Of a DNA stretch of 54,593 nt, positions 41,884 to 49,321 are shown piece by piece. Source of the DNA: Bacteroidales bacterium (GTDB lineage Bacteria; Bacillota; Clostridia; Lachnospirales; Lachnospiraceae); NCBI GenBank assembly GCA_023664535.1, contig JAMPFJ010000021.1, forward strand, positions 1-54,593. Reading direction: 5' to 3'. The translations under genes and the position numbers were made by a program. Every line of letters begins with the position of its first letter. The first letter of the stretch is position 1. Below the pieces are notes generated by a model. That model had not been told where the DNA came from, ran no database searches, and was given only the letters and a program-made list of their open reading frames with translations.

Positions 41884-42909
41884 ATGAATAAGAAACAGAC
41901 GACCTGGCTGATTGTAGCCGCCGTTATTTTTATTGTGACAGGAGTAATCAGTGTAATTACCAACGCCCTGTCTTCAAAAATGTCCGAGCAGAAGACAGAA
42001 GGCTTTAGCAGCGTTATGAACAGTTTATATGGGAATAATTACCGTGTCCTTGCGGATATGCCGGTTGCCCAGGATTTTATTGCGGTGGTGCCGATTGAAG
42101 GAACAATCCAGGCTTCGCCGGATACTTCGGGGCTTTATGGGACAACGGCAGGGTATGACCACAATCTGTTGATGAATTATGTAGATAAGCTTATGGACAG
42201 CTCCGGAAATAAGGGGATTATTCTGCGGCTGGATACACCGGGGGGAACGGTGTATGAGGCGGATGAACTCTATTTAAAGTTAGAGGAGTACAAGGAAAAG
42301 ACCGGGCGTCCAATCTGGGCATACATGGAGGGAACCTGCTGTTCCGGAGGAGTGTACATTGCTTCTGCGGCGAATGAGCAGTATGCAAACCGGATAACGA
42401 CTACGGGCTCAATCGGTGTCATTATTTCCACCTATGATATGTCGGGGCTTTATGAGAAACTGGGAATAAAAGAGGTCAATATTGTATCGGCTCAAAATAA
42501 AGATATGGGGAGCTCCGGTAAACCGATGACCGGGGAGCAGAAAGCCATTTACCAGTCGGTAGTGGACGAGTACTATGAGCAGTTTGTGGATATCGTGGCA
42601 AAGGGAAGAGATATGTCTGTGGAAGAGGTAAAGAAGCTTGCCGACGGACGGATTTATACGGCGAAGCAGGCGTTGGAGCACGGACTGATTGATGGAATTA
42701 AAGGGGCGGAGGAGTTTGACGCTTATGTGAAGGAACAAAGCGGTGTGACGCAATTTTATGAGCCGAAGAGTTCAGGGGGATATTTTTCCGAGATTTTTGG
42801 CTCAATAGCATCTGCCAGGGAAAAATCAGAGGCTGAGGTACTTGTGGATTTGATGAATCGGTTGGGAAGCGGGGTGCCAATGTATTATGCAGAACCATAT
42901 GGAAGATAG
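41884..42909 (+). CDS. sppA: Signal peptide peptidase
   Basis: A 341-residue membrane-anchored SppA serine protease, which degrades leftover signal peptides. Residues about 7-29 (TWLIVAAVIFIVTGVISVITNAL) form the anchor. The S49 core has ILRLDTPGGTVYEADELY, then EGTCCSGGVYIASAANEQYANRITTTGSIGVI, with the catalytic serine in CCSGG near residue 158, and SAQNKDMGSSGKP near 208, with the general-base lysine. GRIYTAKQALEHGLIDGI is the usual C-terminal block. Length matches Firmicute SppA. It lies 25 bases after the carboxyltransferase gene and overlaps the RDD gene by 23 bases, so it sits mid-operon. Confidence 0.92.
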   Translation: MNKKQTTWLIVAAVIFIVTGVISVITNALSSKMSEQKTEGFSSVMNSLYGNNYRVLADMPVAQDFIAVVPIEGTIQASPDTSGLYGTTAGYDHNLLMNYVDKLMDSSGNKGIILRLDTPGGTVYEADELYLKLEEYKEKTGRPIWAYMEGTCCSGGVYIASAANEQYANRITTTGSIGVIISTYDMSGLYEKLGIKEVNIVSAQNKDMGSSGKPMTGEQKAIYQSVVDEYYEQFVDIVAKGRDMSVEEVKKLADGRIYTAKQALEHGLIDGIKGAEEFDAYVKEQSGVTQFYEPKSSGGYFSEIFGSIASAREKSEAEVLVDLMNRLGSGVPMYYAEPYGR

Positions 42910-43576
42910 AATTTATGGCGGCTTTTTTGTCCGGTTTATTGCGTTTGTGGTGGACAGTCTGTTTGCCGCCTGCATAGTCGGGATAGTAAAATTTCCGTTT
43001 TCCATTGCCGCATCAGGCGGGGCTTCGTTTCTGACTGCAAATTTTATTTTCCGGTATTCGTTTATTGATGTTTTGGGATATGTGGGGGCTGCCGCTTATT
43101 TCATCCTGCTGACCTACTTTACCCATTCCACGCCGGGAAAAATGCTGTTGCGGTTAGAGGTGGTTACCGGAACCGGAGAGTGGACGTTTATCAATATTTT
43201 ATACCGGGAAACGGTGGGAAGATTTTTATCTTCATTGCTGTACATTGGTTATTTGGTAGTGGCAATACAGGAGAATAAGCAGGGGTTTCACGATATGCTT
43301 TGCGACACCTATGTTGTATATAAAAACCTGCGGCGGGAGCCGGCGGTAAAAGCCGTACCCGCAGGCGGTGCAGGGATTTTGGCGTCGGAGGAAACGACGT
43401 TTCGGATGCCGGCAGACGGCAGTACCGGTATACCGGAAAATCCGCGGGCGGAGGACATGGAAATGGCAATCCGCGCGGTAGATGCAGGTTTTCCGTCGGC
43501 GTTTCGGATGGAAGAATCCCATCCGGTTCCGGCAGAGACCGGTCAGAAACAGACAGGGGACGATGAATTAAACTGA
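42887..43576 (+). CDS. RDD-family membrane protein
   Basis: A 229-residue membrane protein. The first ~140 residues form an RDD domain with three hydrophobic segments: YGGFFVRFIAFVVDSLFAACIVGIV (with the Arg and Asp that name the family), FIDVLGYVGAAAYFILLTYF, and FLSSLLYIGYLVVAIQENKQGFHDMLCDTYVV with the typical HD-x-L-xxT-xVV end. Residues about 145-229 are a polar, Pro/Gly/Glu-rich tail without a known fold. RDD function is not firmly known, and transport roles have been proposed. ATG at 42887 or 42899 could be the start; neither has a strong ribosome binding site, which fits coupling to sppA, whose end it overlaps. Confidence 0.85.
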   Translation: MQNHMEDRIYGGFFVRFIAFVVDSLFAACIVGIVKFPFSIAASGGASFLTANFIFRYSFIDVLGYVGAAAYFILLTYFTHSTPGKMLLRLEVVTGTGEWTFINILYRETVGRFLSSLLYIGYLVVAIQENKQGFHDMLCDTYVVYKNLRREPAVKAVPAGGAGILASEETTFRMPADGSTGIPENPRAEDMEMAIRAVDAGFPSAFRMEESHPVPAETGQKQTGDDELN

Positions 43577-43585
43577 ATAAAATCG

Positions 43586-43630
43586 AAAATGCCGTCAATC
43601 CTATAGAAAAAAGGATTGGGGGCATTTTTT
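43586..43630 (+). terminator. Intrinsic terminator after the RDD gene
   Basis: AAAATGCC-g-TCAATCCT pairs with AGGATTG-gg-GGCATTTT around a short A-rich loop and runs into six T. It lies between the RDD and YwmB-like genes, directly before the latter's start. Confidence 0.8.
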
Positions 43631-43631
43631 G

Positions 43632-44381
43632 GTGAGCAGAAAAGTGAAAATCAGTTTTTTGATTGTGGTATGGAGTATAGTTGCTATTCAAATGTATGTG
43701 AACTACCAGGAGAGAGTGGGAAATATGTCCCGGACCGTGCCGGCATTTGCTGTGGCTGACGATACCAATCTTGAGGAAACAATAAAGGGTTACGGCTATT
43801 TTGGGACAATGACGATTTCGGATAAAATACGAAAGACTATGCTGGAAAATCTGGCATATAAGCTGGGGATAACTGACGGATATGTATTTTCTGCGGGAAA
43901 CGGAGATGGTTTTGATAAGGTCGTACTGACCAAGGAGGGGAAGTATGCGACGACGGTATTACAGGTAATCAGCATGGAGCAGAAGCAGGGAGAGCCGGAG
44001 CAGTATATTGTTGTGGAAATTTCGACAAGGGAAAAGGCGGCACAGGCGTTGTCGCTTTACCAGAAGGTGAAACGGATTTATGAGGAAATAGGGGTAGATG
44101 GGCAGGTGAGTATAGAAATTTCCATGGAGCAGAAGGGAAATGTGACTGCCGGGGATAAGGGAGACATGGTGGAAGAGATTTTCAAGCTGGCTAAGGCGAG
44201 GAAGGTAGATACGATTAAGGAAAACGGGATTTATACGGTATATGGTTACACCCGTCTGGAGGATACTTACCTGAATCTGCAGGACAAAAAGGTAAATATC
44301 CAGATGGTGATGAGTTATGATGAGCAGGAGGATAAAACCTATGTAAAAATGGGAATTCCGATGGTAAATTCATCGTACTAG
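43632..44381 (+). CDS. YwmB-like (TATA-box-binding-fold) exported protein
   Basis: A 249-residue protein with an N-terminal hydrophobic segment at about residues 7-24 (ISFLIVVWSIVAIQMYV), probably a membrane anchor or uncleaved signal. The body, ITDGYVFSAGNGDGFDKVVLTKEGKYATTVLQVISME through YIVVEISTREKAAQALSLYQKVKRIYEEIGVDGQVSIEISMEQKG, resembles YwmB proteins of spore-forming Firmicutes, whose role is unclear. The family call is from pattern, not alignment. The start is uncertain. GTG at 43632 is 9 bases after GGGGG, but this sits right behind a terminator, so the gene may be reached by read-through or have its own unseen promoter; GTG at 43644 is possible. Confidence 0.6.
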   Translation: MSRKVKISFLIVVWSIVAIQMYVNYQERVGNMSRTVPAFAVADDTNLEETIKGYGYFGTMTISDKIRKTMLENLAYKLGITDGYVFSAGNGDGFDKVVLTKEGKYATTVLQVISMEQKQGEPEQYIVVEISTREKAAQALSLYQKVKRIYEEIGVDGQVSIEISMEQKGNVTAGDKGDMVEEIFKLAKARKVDTIKENGIYTVYGYTRLEDTYLNLQDKKVNIQMVMSYDEQEDKTYVKMGIPMVNSSY

Positions 44382-44469
44382 CGTCTGTTTTTGCGGAATT
44401 TGTAAAATAAATTAAAAAAAATTGGGAAAAAAGTTTCGGATTGTGACATGGTTTGTCAACCCGCAGTGC

Positions 44470-44537
44470 TATCCTTGATTTAGCAAAAAGAAAACCGGTC
44501 AGCAGGCTGACGGGAACTTGAGAGCGGCGAAGGATAG
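44470..44537 (+). ncRNA. Structured leader before a small membrane-peptide gene
   Basis: CTATCCTT at 44470 pairs perfectly with AAGGATAG at 44530, closing a ~52-base interior. Inside it, CCGGTCAG and CTGACGG form a second stem around a CAGG loop. The layout is that of a small riboswitch or regulatory leader, but I do not recognise a known class. It ends 19 bases before the ATG of the 35-codon gene. Confidence 0.4.
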
Positions 44538-44556
44538 GAAAGGACAGGGTGATTTG

Positions 44557-44664
44557 ATGAAACGAATGAAACAGATTATTGGAGATGCATGTATTTGTTT
44601 AATCAGTTTAATCGCAACAGCTGTATTTTTAGGCGAGATTGTTTACTGGATGATGTACGTATAA
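44557..44664 (+). CDS. 35-residue single-pass membrane peptide
   Basis: A short gene encoding 35 residues: a basic start MKRMKQII, then a hydrophobic core CICLISLIATAVFLGEIVYWMM. The predicted peptide would cross the membrane once. GGACAGGG lies about 9 bases upstream. It has no recognised family. It stands alone between a structured leader and a strong double-hairpin terminator, which together suggest a real, separately transcribed unit. Its function is unknown; small membrane regulators and toxins of type I systems look alike at this size, but no antisense RNA was identified. Confidence 0.6.
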   Translation: MKRMKQIIGDACICLISLIATAVFLGEIVYWMMYV

Positions 44665-44678
44665 GAAAGCGGTTAACC

Positions 44679-44828
44679 AAAAGGGGCTGCCCGCACGAAA
44701 GGCGAATGTCTTATTTTGCCATATAGCAGCAACAAAGAACGCTACAACGCGTTGCTTAACTTTCGCGTATCTTTGTTGCTGCTATATGGCAAAGAGAAAC
44801 GTTTTCTTCGTGCGGGCAGTCCTTTTTT
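44679..44828. terminator. Two-tier hairpin, bidirectional terminator
   Basis: An outer stem pairs 44679-44699 (AAAAGGGGCTGCCCGCACGAA) with 44807-44827, broken only by a G-U pair, and ends in T-runs on both strands. An inner perfect 24-bp stem pairs 44715-44738 with 44770-44793 around a 31-base loop. It separates convergent genes ending at 44664 and 44845 and is far larger than an ordinary terminator. Confidence 0.8.
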
Positions 44829-44844
44829 GGCGGAACCGTTTATC

Positions 44845-45492
44845 TTACAGCTTGGAATAACCGTAGCTGTTTACAATAGCCTCTATTTTTTTCCCGGACT
44901 GACAGTACGGGCAGTGGTTATGCGCATAGGTACTGTATTCCGGAATGTCGGAGGATTTAAACAGGGTATGAATCTGTTGTCCGGCAATAACCTCATTTGC
45001 GGAAAAGATAGCGGAAATACCTGCCATAATGCCGCCGTAATAGGAGATACACTCAAGGCTCCGCTCAATGGTACGACCGGTGGTTGCGGACGCCAGTAAG
45101 AGGAGAACGTGCTTGCCTTTAATCATCGGTTGGAGATTATCCCGGAAAATCATCTGTCCAACAGAATTAAATTCCGGAGTAACAATATATAACGTTTTAT
45201 GCTGGTTCATGGACATAATGCCGGAATGTGTCAGCTCCTCAGCAAGATAAGAGCCGATAACCTCTGTTCCGTCCATACAGATAATTGTATCGACAACGGT
45301 GTTGCTCATATATTCACCGGCTATGGATTTAGCGGCGGCTTTTGCCATGCTCTGTCTGGTCTTCAAAATCGACATATCAATATAATGTGTGATATGGGAA
45401 TGGTTAGTTGCAAAATGTCCCGGATAGACCCAAATGGTAATGTTATTGTTGTAGTGGGAATGAATCCGCATTGCCTGATGTTCAAAATTCAT
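44845..45492 (-). CDS. Orotate phosphoribosyltransferase-like protein with zinc-ribbon-like end
   Basis: A 215-residue protein with a phosphoribosyltransferase-like core: VDTIICMDGTEVIGSYLAEELT near residue 67 is placed like the pyrophosphate loop, and GKHVLLLLASATTGRTIERSLECISYYGG near 124 like the PRPP motif. In true PRTases the PRPP motif has two acidic residues (xxDD/DExxTTG); here they read A-S-A, so phosphoribosyl transfer may be lost or changed. The C-terminus has HNHCPYCQSGKK, a CxxC that with the nearby histidines could bind metal. It is often annotated as orotate phosphoribosyltransferase, but a regulatory or sensing role is possible. AAGGAGGC lies before ATG 45492. Confidence 0.65.
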   Translation of the reverse strand: MNFEHQAMRIHSHYNNNITIWVYPGHFATNHSHITHYIDMSILKTRQSMAKAAAKSIAGEYMSNTVVDTIICMDGTEVIGSYLAEELTHSGIMSMNQHKTLYIVTPEFNSVGQMIFRDNLQPMIKGKHVLLLLASATTGRTIERSLECISYYGGIMAGISAIFSANEVIAGQQIHTLFKSSDIPEYSTYAHNHCPYCQSGKKIEAIVNSYGYSKL

Positions 45493-45973
45493 AAAATGCC
45501 TCCTTCAAAATGGGTTTAACAAATGCATGATGGAATAATATGCCAAACATGAATCGGTACTGTTCTTATTTTATCTTTTTTTCAGCGGTATTTCAAGTAT
45601 AACATAATGTCGAAAAAGATTTGTTCTTTTCCCTTGTTTTTGCCAAAGTAGTTTACAGGGGAAAATGTTTAGGTATTCAGCTTAAGGTACGGATGTGGAG
45701 CAGGCAGGAAAAAGTGATTGGGAATATGTAACAAATTTGTAATATTTTCGACAAAATAGGCAGCAGTACCCTGTAAAAATCCGGCGAATGATTGGAAAAA
45801 ACTGGAAAACAGTTAACATAACGATAAAAAAACAGTTGACATAACAGAAATGTTGTGCGATAATTGTTACAAAATTGTTACGAATAAATTTCGGATAAGA
45901 TTTTATTTGTAAAGTTTTTTGTAACAAAATGAAGTAAAGGAGAAAAAGATTCTATATTGAATCAAAACAGGCT
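45493..45973. other. Intergenic region between divergent genes
   Basis: This 481-base stretch has no convincing gene. The left part must hold the promoter of the PRTase-like gene, which I could not place. The right part has a strong + strand promoter (45836-45864), preceded by a near-copy of its -35 region (AACAGTTAACATAAC at 45809 against AACAGTTGACATAAC at 45832). Several TGTTACAAAATTGTTAC-like half sites follow. Confidence 0.6.
45836..45864 (+). promoter_or_regulatory. Sigma-A promoter of the SleB-like hydrolase gene
   Basis: TTGACA (45836-45841) and GATAAT (45859-45864) are spaced by 17 bases, giving an untranslated leader of about 100 bases. Confidence 0.75.
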
Positions 45974-46750
45974 ATGAAGTTAAGAAATTTAGTATCTGTA
46001 ATTGTAGCTGGACTGGCATTGTGCATAATCTTAAGTGTGACTTGTGAGGCAGCTGCTACAACCAAGGCTACTACGACGGATAAAGAAATCGCATTGTCAG
46101 CGAAGAAAAATACGGAGAGTACAGTAAAGAAGACAACATCCAAGAAGAAAACAGCCGTGACAAAGAAAAAGGAAACCACTAAGAGCAAAACCACGGCGAA
46201 AAAAGCGGCGGCGAAGAAGAGTAAAAAAACTACGGTAAAGAAGAATACGAAAAAGAAAACAACCGGAACAACAAAGAAGAAAGCAACAGCAAAGAAAACA
46301 ACAAAAAAGAAGACCACCAAAAAAAATACGACGCCGGCACCGCAGTTCAATTTTACGGATGTGGATGTCCGCTATCTGACAAGCATTATTTATTGTGAAG
46401 CAAGAGGAGAGGGCTATGCAGGACAGAAGGCTGTGGGTATTGTGGTGATGAACCGTGTCCGGGATTATCAGTTTCCTAATAGTGTAACTGAGGTGATTTA
46501 TCAGAGGGGGCAGTTTTCACCGGTGCGGAACGGAAGCCTGAACAAAGCGCTTGCCATTTTTGACAGCCAGTGGGCTACCGGGTATATGCAGGGGGACATG
46601 GCAAGTTGTATGCTGGCGGCGAGAGAAGCGCTGATGGGGTCTACCACCGTGGCGGTATCGGGAGGAAATGTTGAGATGGGCAGTTACCTGTTCTTTTCGC
46701 GGTACATTCCCAATGCAAGATTTCAGCTGGGGGCGCACCAGTTCAAGTAA
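45974..46750 (+). CDS. SleB-type cell-wall hydrolase with Lys/Thr-rich linker
   Basis: A 258-residue secreted hydrolase. The signal peptide is MKLRNLVSVIVAGLALCIIL with cleavage likely near CEAAA. Residues about 35-120 are a low-complexity Lys/Thr/Ala linker (KKTTSKKKTAVTKKKETTK and similar) resembling histone H1 tails, probably binding anionic wall polymers. Residues about 130-258 are a Hydrolase_2 (SleB/CwlJ) domain: LTSIIYCEARGEGYAGQKAVGIVVMNRV, with the catalytic Glu in CEARGE, RGQFSPVRNGSL, and LFFSRYIPNARFQLGAHQF. Such enzymes cut cortex or wall peptidoglycan. A six-codon frame from TTG 45957 ends in an ATGA overlap with this start, and AAGGAGAAA precedes it, which may mean coupled translation. 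Confidence 0.9.
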   Translation: MKLRNLVSVIVAGLALCIILSVTCEAAATTKATTTDKEIALSAKKNTESTVKKTTSKKKTAVTKKKETTKSKTTAKKAAAKKSKKTTVKKNTKKKTTGTTKKKATAKKTTKKKTTKKNTTPAPQFNFTDVDVRYLTSIIYCEARGEGYAGQKAVGIVVMNRVRDYQFPNSVTEVIYQRGQFSPVRNGSLNKALAIFDSQWATGYMQGDMASCMLAAREALMGSTTVAVSGGNVEMGSYLFFSRYIPNARFQLGAHQFK

Positions 46751-46757
46751 AAGGTTC

Positions 46758-46797
46758 TGGCATAGGATAAGATTGGCAAAGCACTATGCCATAATTT
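46758..46797 (+). terminator. Hairpin after the SleB-like gene
   Basis: TGGCATAG pairs with CTATGCCA around an 18-base loop and is followed by TAATTTTA. It lies just after the stop at 46750. Confidence 0.5.
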
Positions 46798-46811
46798 TAT
46801 AAATGTGTGTG

Positions 46812-46851
46812 AAAAAATGCAGTTTACCGGCAAAGGGGACTGCATTTTTTT
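46812..46851 (+). terminator. Intrinsic terminator upstream of the lipoprotein gene
   Basis: AAAAAATGCAGT pairs with ACTGCATTTTTT around a 15-base loop, with T's continuing. It is the second hairpin after the SleB-like gene, 60 bases before the next ATG. Confidence 0.75.
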
Positions 46852-46911
46852 CGTCGAAAGGAAATATATATGGTATAGCTAAAAGTTTTTTGTCAGGGAG
46901 GTACTTCCGAT

Positions 46912-47331
46912 ATGAAACGAACCAGGCGTATTTTTGTCTGTATCATGACCGGTGTTTTTTTGCTGGCAATTCTTGCGGGTTGTAAAATGGAGGAAACCAA
47001 TGAAGAGAAAATTAAGGATTTGGACTATACTGTATGCGATGAAAGCAGGCTTCCGGATAAGCTGGTGGATTTGATTGACGAGAAAAAGAAGGAGCCCTTT
47101 AAGCTGACGTACCGGACAAAGGACTATCTCTATATTGTAGTGGGATACGGTGCGCAGGACCGCACGGACTTAAATGTGGTATTAAAGGAGCTTTACCTTA
47201 CAAAGAATGCAATTTTTGTGGATACGGAAATGACCGCCACGGATGCCACGACGCTGGAGGATAATCTGGTAACTTATCCGTGGATTGCCGTAAAATGCGA
47301 GCTTTATGATGTGGAGGTCAGATTCTTGTAA
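46912..47331 (+). CDS. Lipoprotein, PrcB-like
   Basis: A 139-residue lipoprotein. MKRTRRIFVCIMTGVFLLAILAGC gives a signal peptide ending in the lipobox LAGC, so Cys24 should be lipidated and the mature protein held on the outer face of the membrane. The body (YLYIVVGYGAQDRTDLNVVLKELYLTKNAIFVDTEM, TYPWIAVKC) has the pattern of the PrcB C-terminal domain, named for a Treponema protease-complex subunit. That match is by eye. GGGAGG lies about 11 bases before the ATG. The next gene, for a SPOCS-LysM protein, follows after 67 bases, so the two may be cotranscribed. Confidence 0.7.
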   Translation: MKRTRRIFVCIMTGVFLLAILAGCKMEETNEEKIKDLDYTVCDESRLPDKLVDLIDEKKKEPFKLTYRTKDYLYIVVGYGAQDRTDLNVVLKELYLTKNAIFVDTEMTATDATTLEDNLVTYPWIAVKCELYDVEVRFL

Positions 47332-47398
47332 TAAAGGAGGGAAGCGGCGCATATAATGGTGGATAGGAAGCAAAACCATCATATATAGAGGAGGAAGT

Positions 47399-48949
47399 AT
47401 GGAATTTATTAAACGGGAGATACGCAATTTTACATGGAAGGTAAAAAATGCAATGCAGTTTACAATAGATGACACGATAAATATTCCGGAAAATCTGCTG
47501 GATATGGAGCGGCTGATTCTGGTAAAGGGAAATGTGGTAATTGAGGAAACCCAGGCGCAGACCTCCAGATTTCAGGTTAAGGGTACGCTGAATTACCAGA
47601 TTCTTTATTGTGCGGATAAGGAGGGAAATGTTTTTGACAGCCTGAACGGAAAAGTCCCATTTGTGGAATATATCAATGCGGACGGTACAAGTGAGACGGA
47701 TTACATAGAGGTGCATGCAAGTCTGAATGATTTGACGGTTACGATGCTGCATTCCCGAAAAATCAGTTTGAAGGCGTTGATTGGCATTGATTATCAGGTA
47801 AAAGAAAATGAAACCTTTCAGGCAGTAACCGATATTGAAGCGGGCGATAATACAAAGGTGCTGGATGAGCGGCTCTCCATGATGAGTCTTAAGCTGCAAA
47901 ACCAGCAGAATATGCAGGTGCAGGAGCAGGTGGAAATTCCCGCAAATAAACCGAACATTTATCAGGTTATCTGGAAGAGTATGTCGGTAACCCGGATTCA
48001 GATTAAACCCGCAGACGGCTATTTGCTGGTAAGCGGAAATTTAAATGTCTTTCTGGTTTATACTGCTGAGGAGGAAGGGATGCCGATTCAGTATTTTACC
48101 ATGGAAGTACCCTTTGAGCAGAAGCTGGAAGAGAGTATATGCAGTGAAGATATGATTTCCGGCAGCTTTCTCAGTCTTGACCAGTATCATATTACGGTAG
48201 TGCCGGACGAAAAGGGCGAGGACCGTTTAATTGACCTGGCGGCGGAGTTTACGGTAGAAATTAAGCTCTATGGAAATGAAGAACTGCAGATGGTAAAAGA
48301 TGCGTATTCCACGGATATGGAAATCAATCCGGAATGGAAGGATTTTACCGTACAGCATTTGCTGCTGCGCAACTGTGCAAAAACCAGGGTTTCCGACACG
48401 GTAGCCATGCCGAAGCAGCAGTCTGTTTTGCAGATTTGCAACGTGGAGGGCTCGGTATCCATTGACGAAACGGAGCGTTCGGCAAGGGGAATCGTAGTGG
48501 AAGGCGTGGTGGGTACGCAGGTTACTTACCTGAACAAAGAAGAAAACGGGGCGTTGTCTTCGTCCACCTTCGACCTTCCTTTTTCCTACGAGATTGAAAT
48601 TCCGGGAATGCGGGAGGATGTGACCTATTCCATTGTTCCGTTTTTAGACCAGATTACCGCCATGCTGCTTAGTGACAGCCAGATAGAAATTAAGGCGGAG
48701 GTATCGCTGGAGGTGCTTGCCTTCACCAATGAACATGCCAGAGCCGTACTGAATATGGAGGCGGCGCCGATTAATCAGGAGCGCAAAAAATCCCTTCCCG
48801 GTATCGTGGGCTACATCGTGAAAAGGGATGATACGCTGTGGAGCATTGCCAAGGCATTTTATACTACGGTGGACCGAATTAAACAAATCAATGAGCTGGA
48901 AACGGATGCCATTGCCCCGGGAGATAAACTGGTAATTTTAAAGGAGTAA
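47399..48949 (+). CDS. SPOCS (DUF3794) and LysM protein, SipL-like
   Basis: A 516-residue protein typical of spore-forming Clostridia. It contains three SPOCS/DUF3794-type beta domains, at roughly residues 35-125 (LVKGNVVIEETQAQTSRFQVKGTLNYQILYC), 180-290 (KPADGYLLVSGNLNVFLVYTAEE) and 335-440 (CNVEGSVSIDETERSARGIVVEGVVGTQVTYLN). The C-terminal LysM is YIVKRDDTLWSIAKAFYTTVDRIKQINELETDAIAPGDKLVIL. The same architecture is seen in SipL, which binds SpoIVA during spore coat assembly, so a spore-envelope role is likely. It has no signal peptide, which fits action in the mother-cell cytoplasm. ATG at 47399 has GAGGAGG before it. Confidence 0.88.
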   Translation: MEFIKREIRNFTWKVKNAMQFTIDDTINIPENLLDMERLILVKGNVVIEETQAQTSRFQVKGTLNYQILYCADKEGNVFDSLNGKVPFVEYINADGTSETDYIEVHASLNDLTVTMLHSRKISLKALIGIDYQVKENETFQAVTDIEAGDNTKVLDERLSMMSLKLQNQQNMQVQEQVEIPANKPNIYQVIWKSMSVTRIQIKPADGYLLVSGNLNVFLVYTAEEEGMPIQYFTMEVPFEQKLEESICSEDMISGSFLSLDQYHITVVPDEKGEDRLIDLAAEFTVEIKLYGNEELQMVKDAYSTDMEINPEWKDFTVQHLLLRNCAKTRVSDTVAMPKQQSVLQICNVEGSVSIDETERSARGIVVEGVVGTQVTYLNKEENGALSSSTFDLPFSYEIEIPGMREDVTYSIVPFLDQITAMLLSDSQIEIKAEVSLEVLAFTNEHARAVLNMEAAPINQERKKSLPGIVGYIVKRDDTLWSIAKAFYTTVDRIKQINELETDAIAPGDKLVILKE

Positions 48950-49039
48950 TTTAAGCCCGGAGTATTGACGAAGAAGAGTAGAGGTAAAGGAGCTGGTGAT
49001 GGAATAAACACGCAAATCTAAAAAAACATAAATCTGCTC

Positions 49040-49068
49040 TTGACCAATCAGTGTATTAGGAGTATGAT
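49040..49068 (+). promoter_or_regulatory. Sigma-A promoter of the riboswitch-metK unit
   Basis: TTGACC (49040-49045) and TATGAT (49063-49068) are spaced by 17 bases, placing the transcript start about 45 bases before the SAM riboswitch. Confidence 0.7.
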
Positions 49069-49120
49069 AAAGCCAAAATAACTGTTTAGCCAGACAGTTA
49101 TAAAAATTGCAAAAGAAATT

Positions 49121-49229
49121 TCTCTTATTCAGAGTGGTGGAGTCATAAGGGACTAAGAAGCCACGGCAACCCCGAAAACCGGAAGGTGCCGGCCTGAAGC
49201 GAGCGTAAGACGTGTCGAGCAATAAGAGG
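49121..49229 (+). promoter_or_regulatory. SAM-I (S-box) riboswitch
   Basis: The S-box core is complete: P1 pairs CTCTTATT (49122) with AATAAGAG (49221), and GAGTGGTGGAG, GCCACGGCAACC and GGTGCC are the conserved core segments, in order. GAGGATTTGA at 49226-49235 can pair with TCAAATCCTC at 49255-49264 as an antiterminator. With SAM bound, P1 forms and the terminator downstream shuts off metK. Confidence 0.96.
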
Positions 49230-49248
49230 ATTTGAATACAGGAGATGC

Positions 49249-49285
49249 AAGCCTTCAAATCCTCGGATTTGGAGGCTTTCTTTTT
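49249..49285 (+). terminator. Riboswitch-controlled terminator before metK
   Basis: AAGCCTTCAAATCC pairs with GGATTTGGAGGCTT (one G-U pair), followed by TCTTTTT. Its left arm overlaps the antiterminator partner, which makes it the switch element of the S-box. Confidence 0.92.
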
Positions 49286-49321
49286 GCAATGCAAAATATA
49301 TTCCAAGGAGGAAATGGGCTA

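Noticed and set aside
44470..44537. c-di-GMP-I (GEMM) riboswitch
   Set aside because: A GAAAACC...GGGA resemblance was noticed, but the GACGCAAAGCC core and the tetraloop-receptor arm are absent.
44716..45099. A 127-residue + strand frame starting in the large hairpin
   Set aside because: It starts inside a terminator stem and runs antisense to the PRTase-like gene, with no ribosome binding site.
45952..46350. A 132-residue very hydrophobic frame on the - strand
   Set aside because: It is the antisense of the Lys/Thr-rich linker (AAG/AAA codons read backwards as Phe/Val). It has no ribosome binding site and disappears outside the linker.
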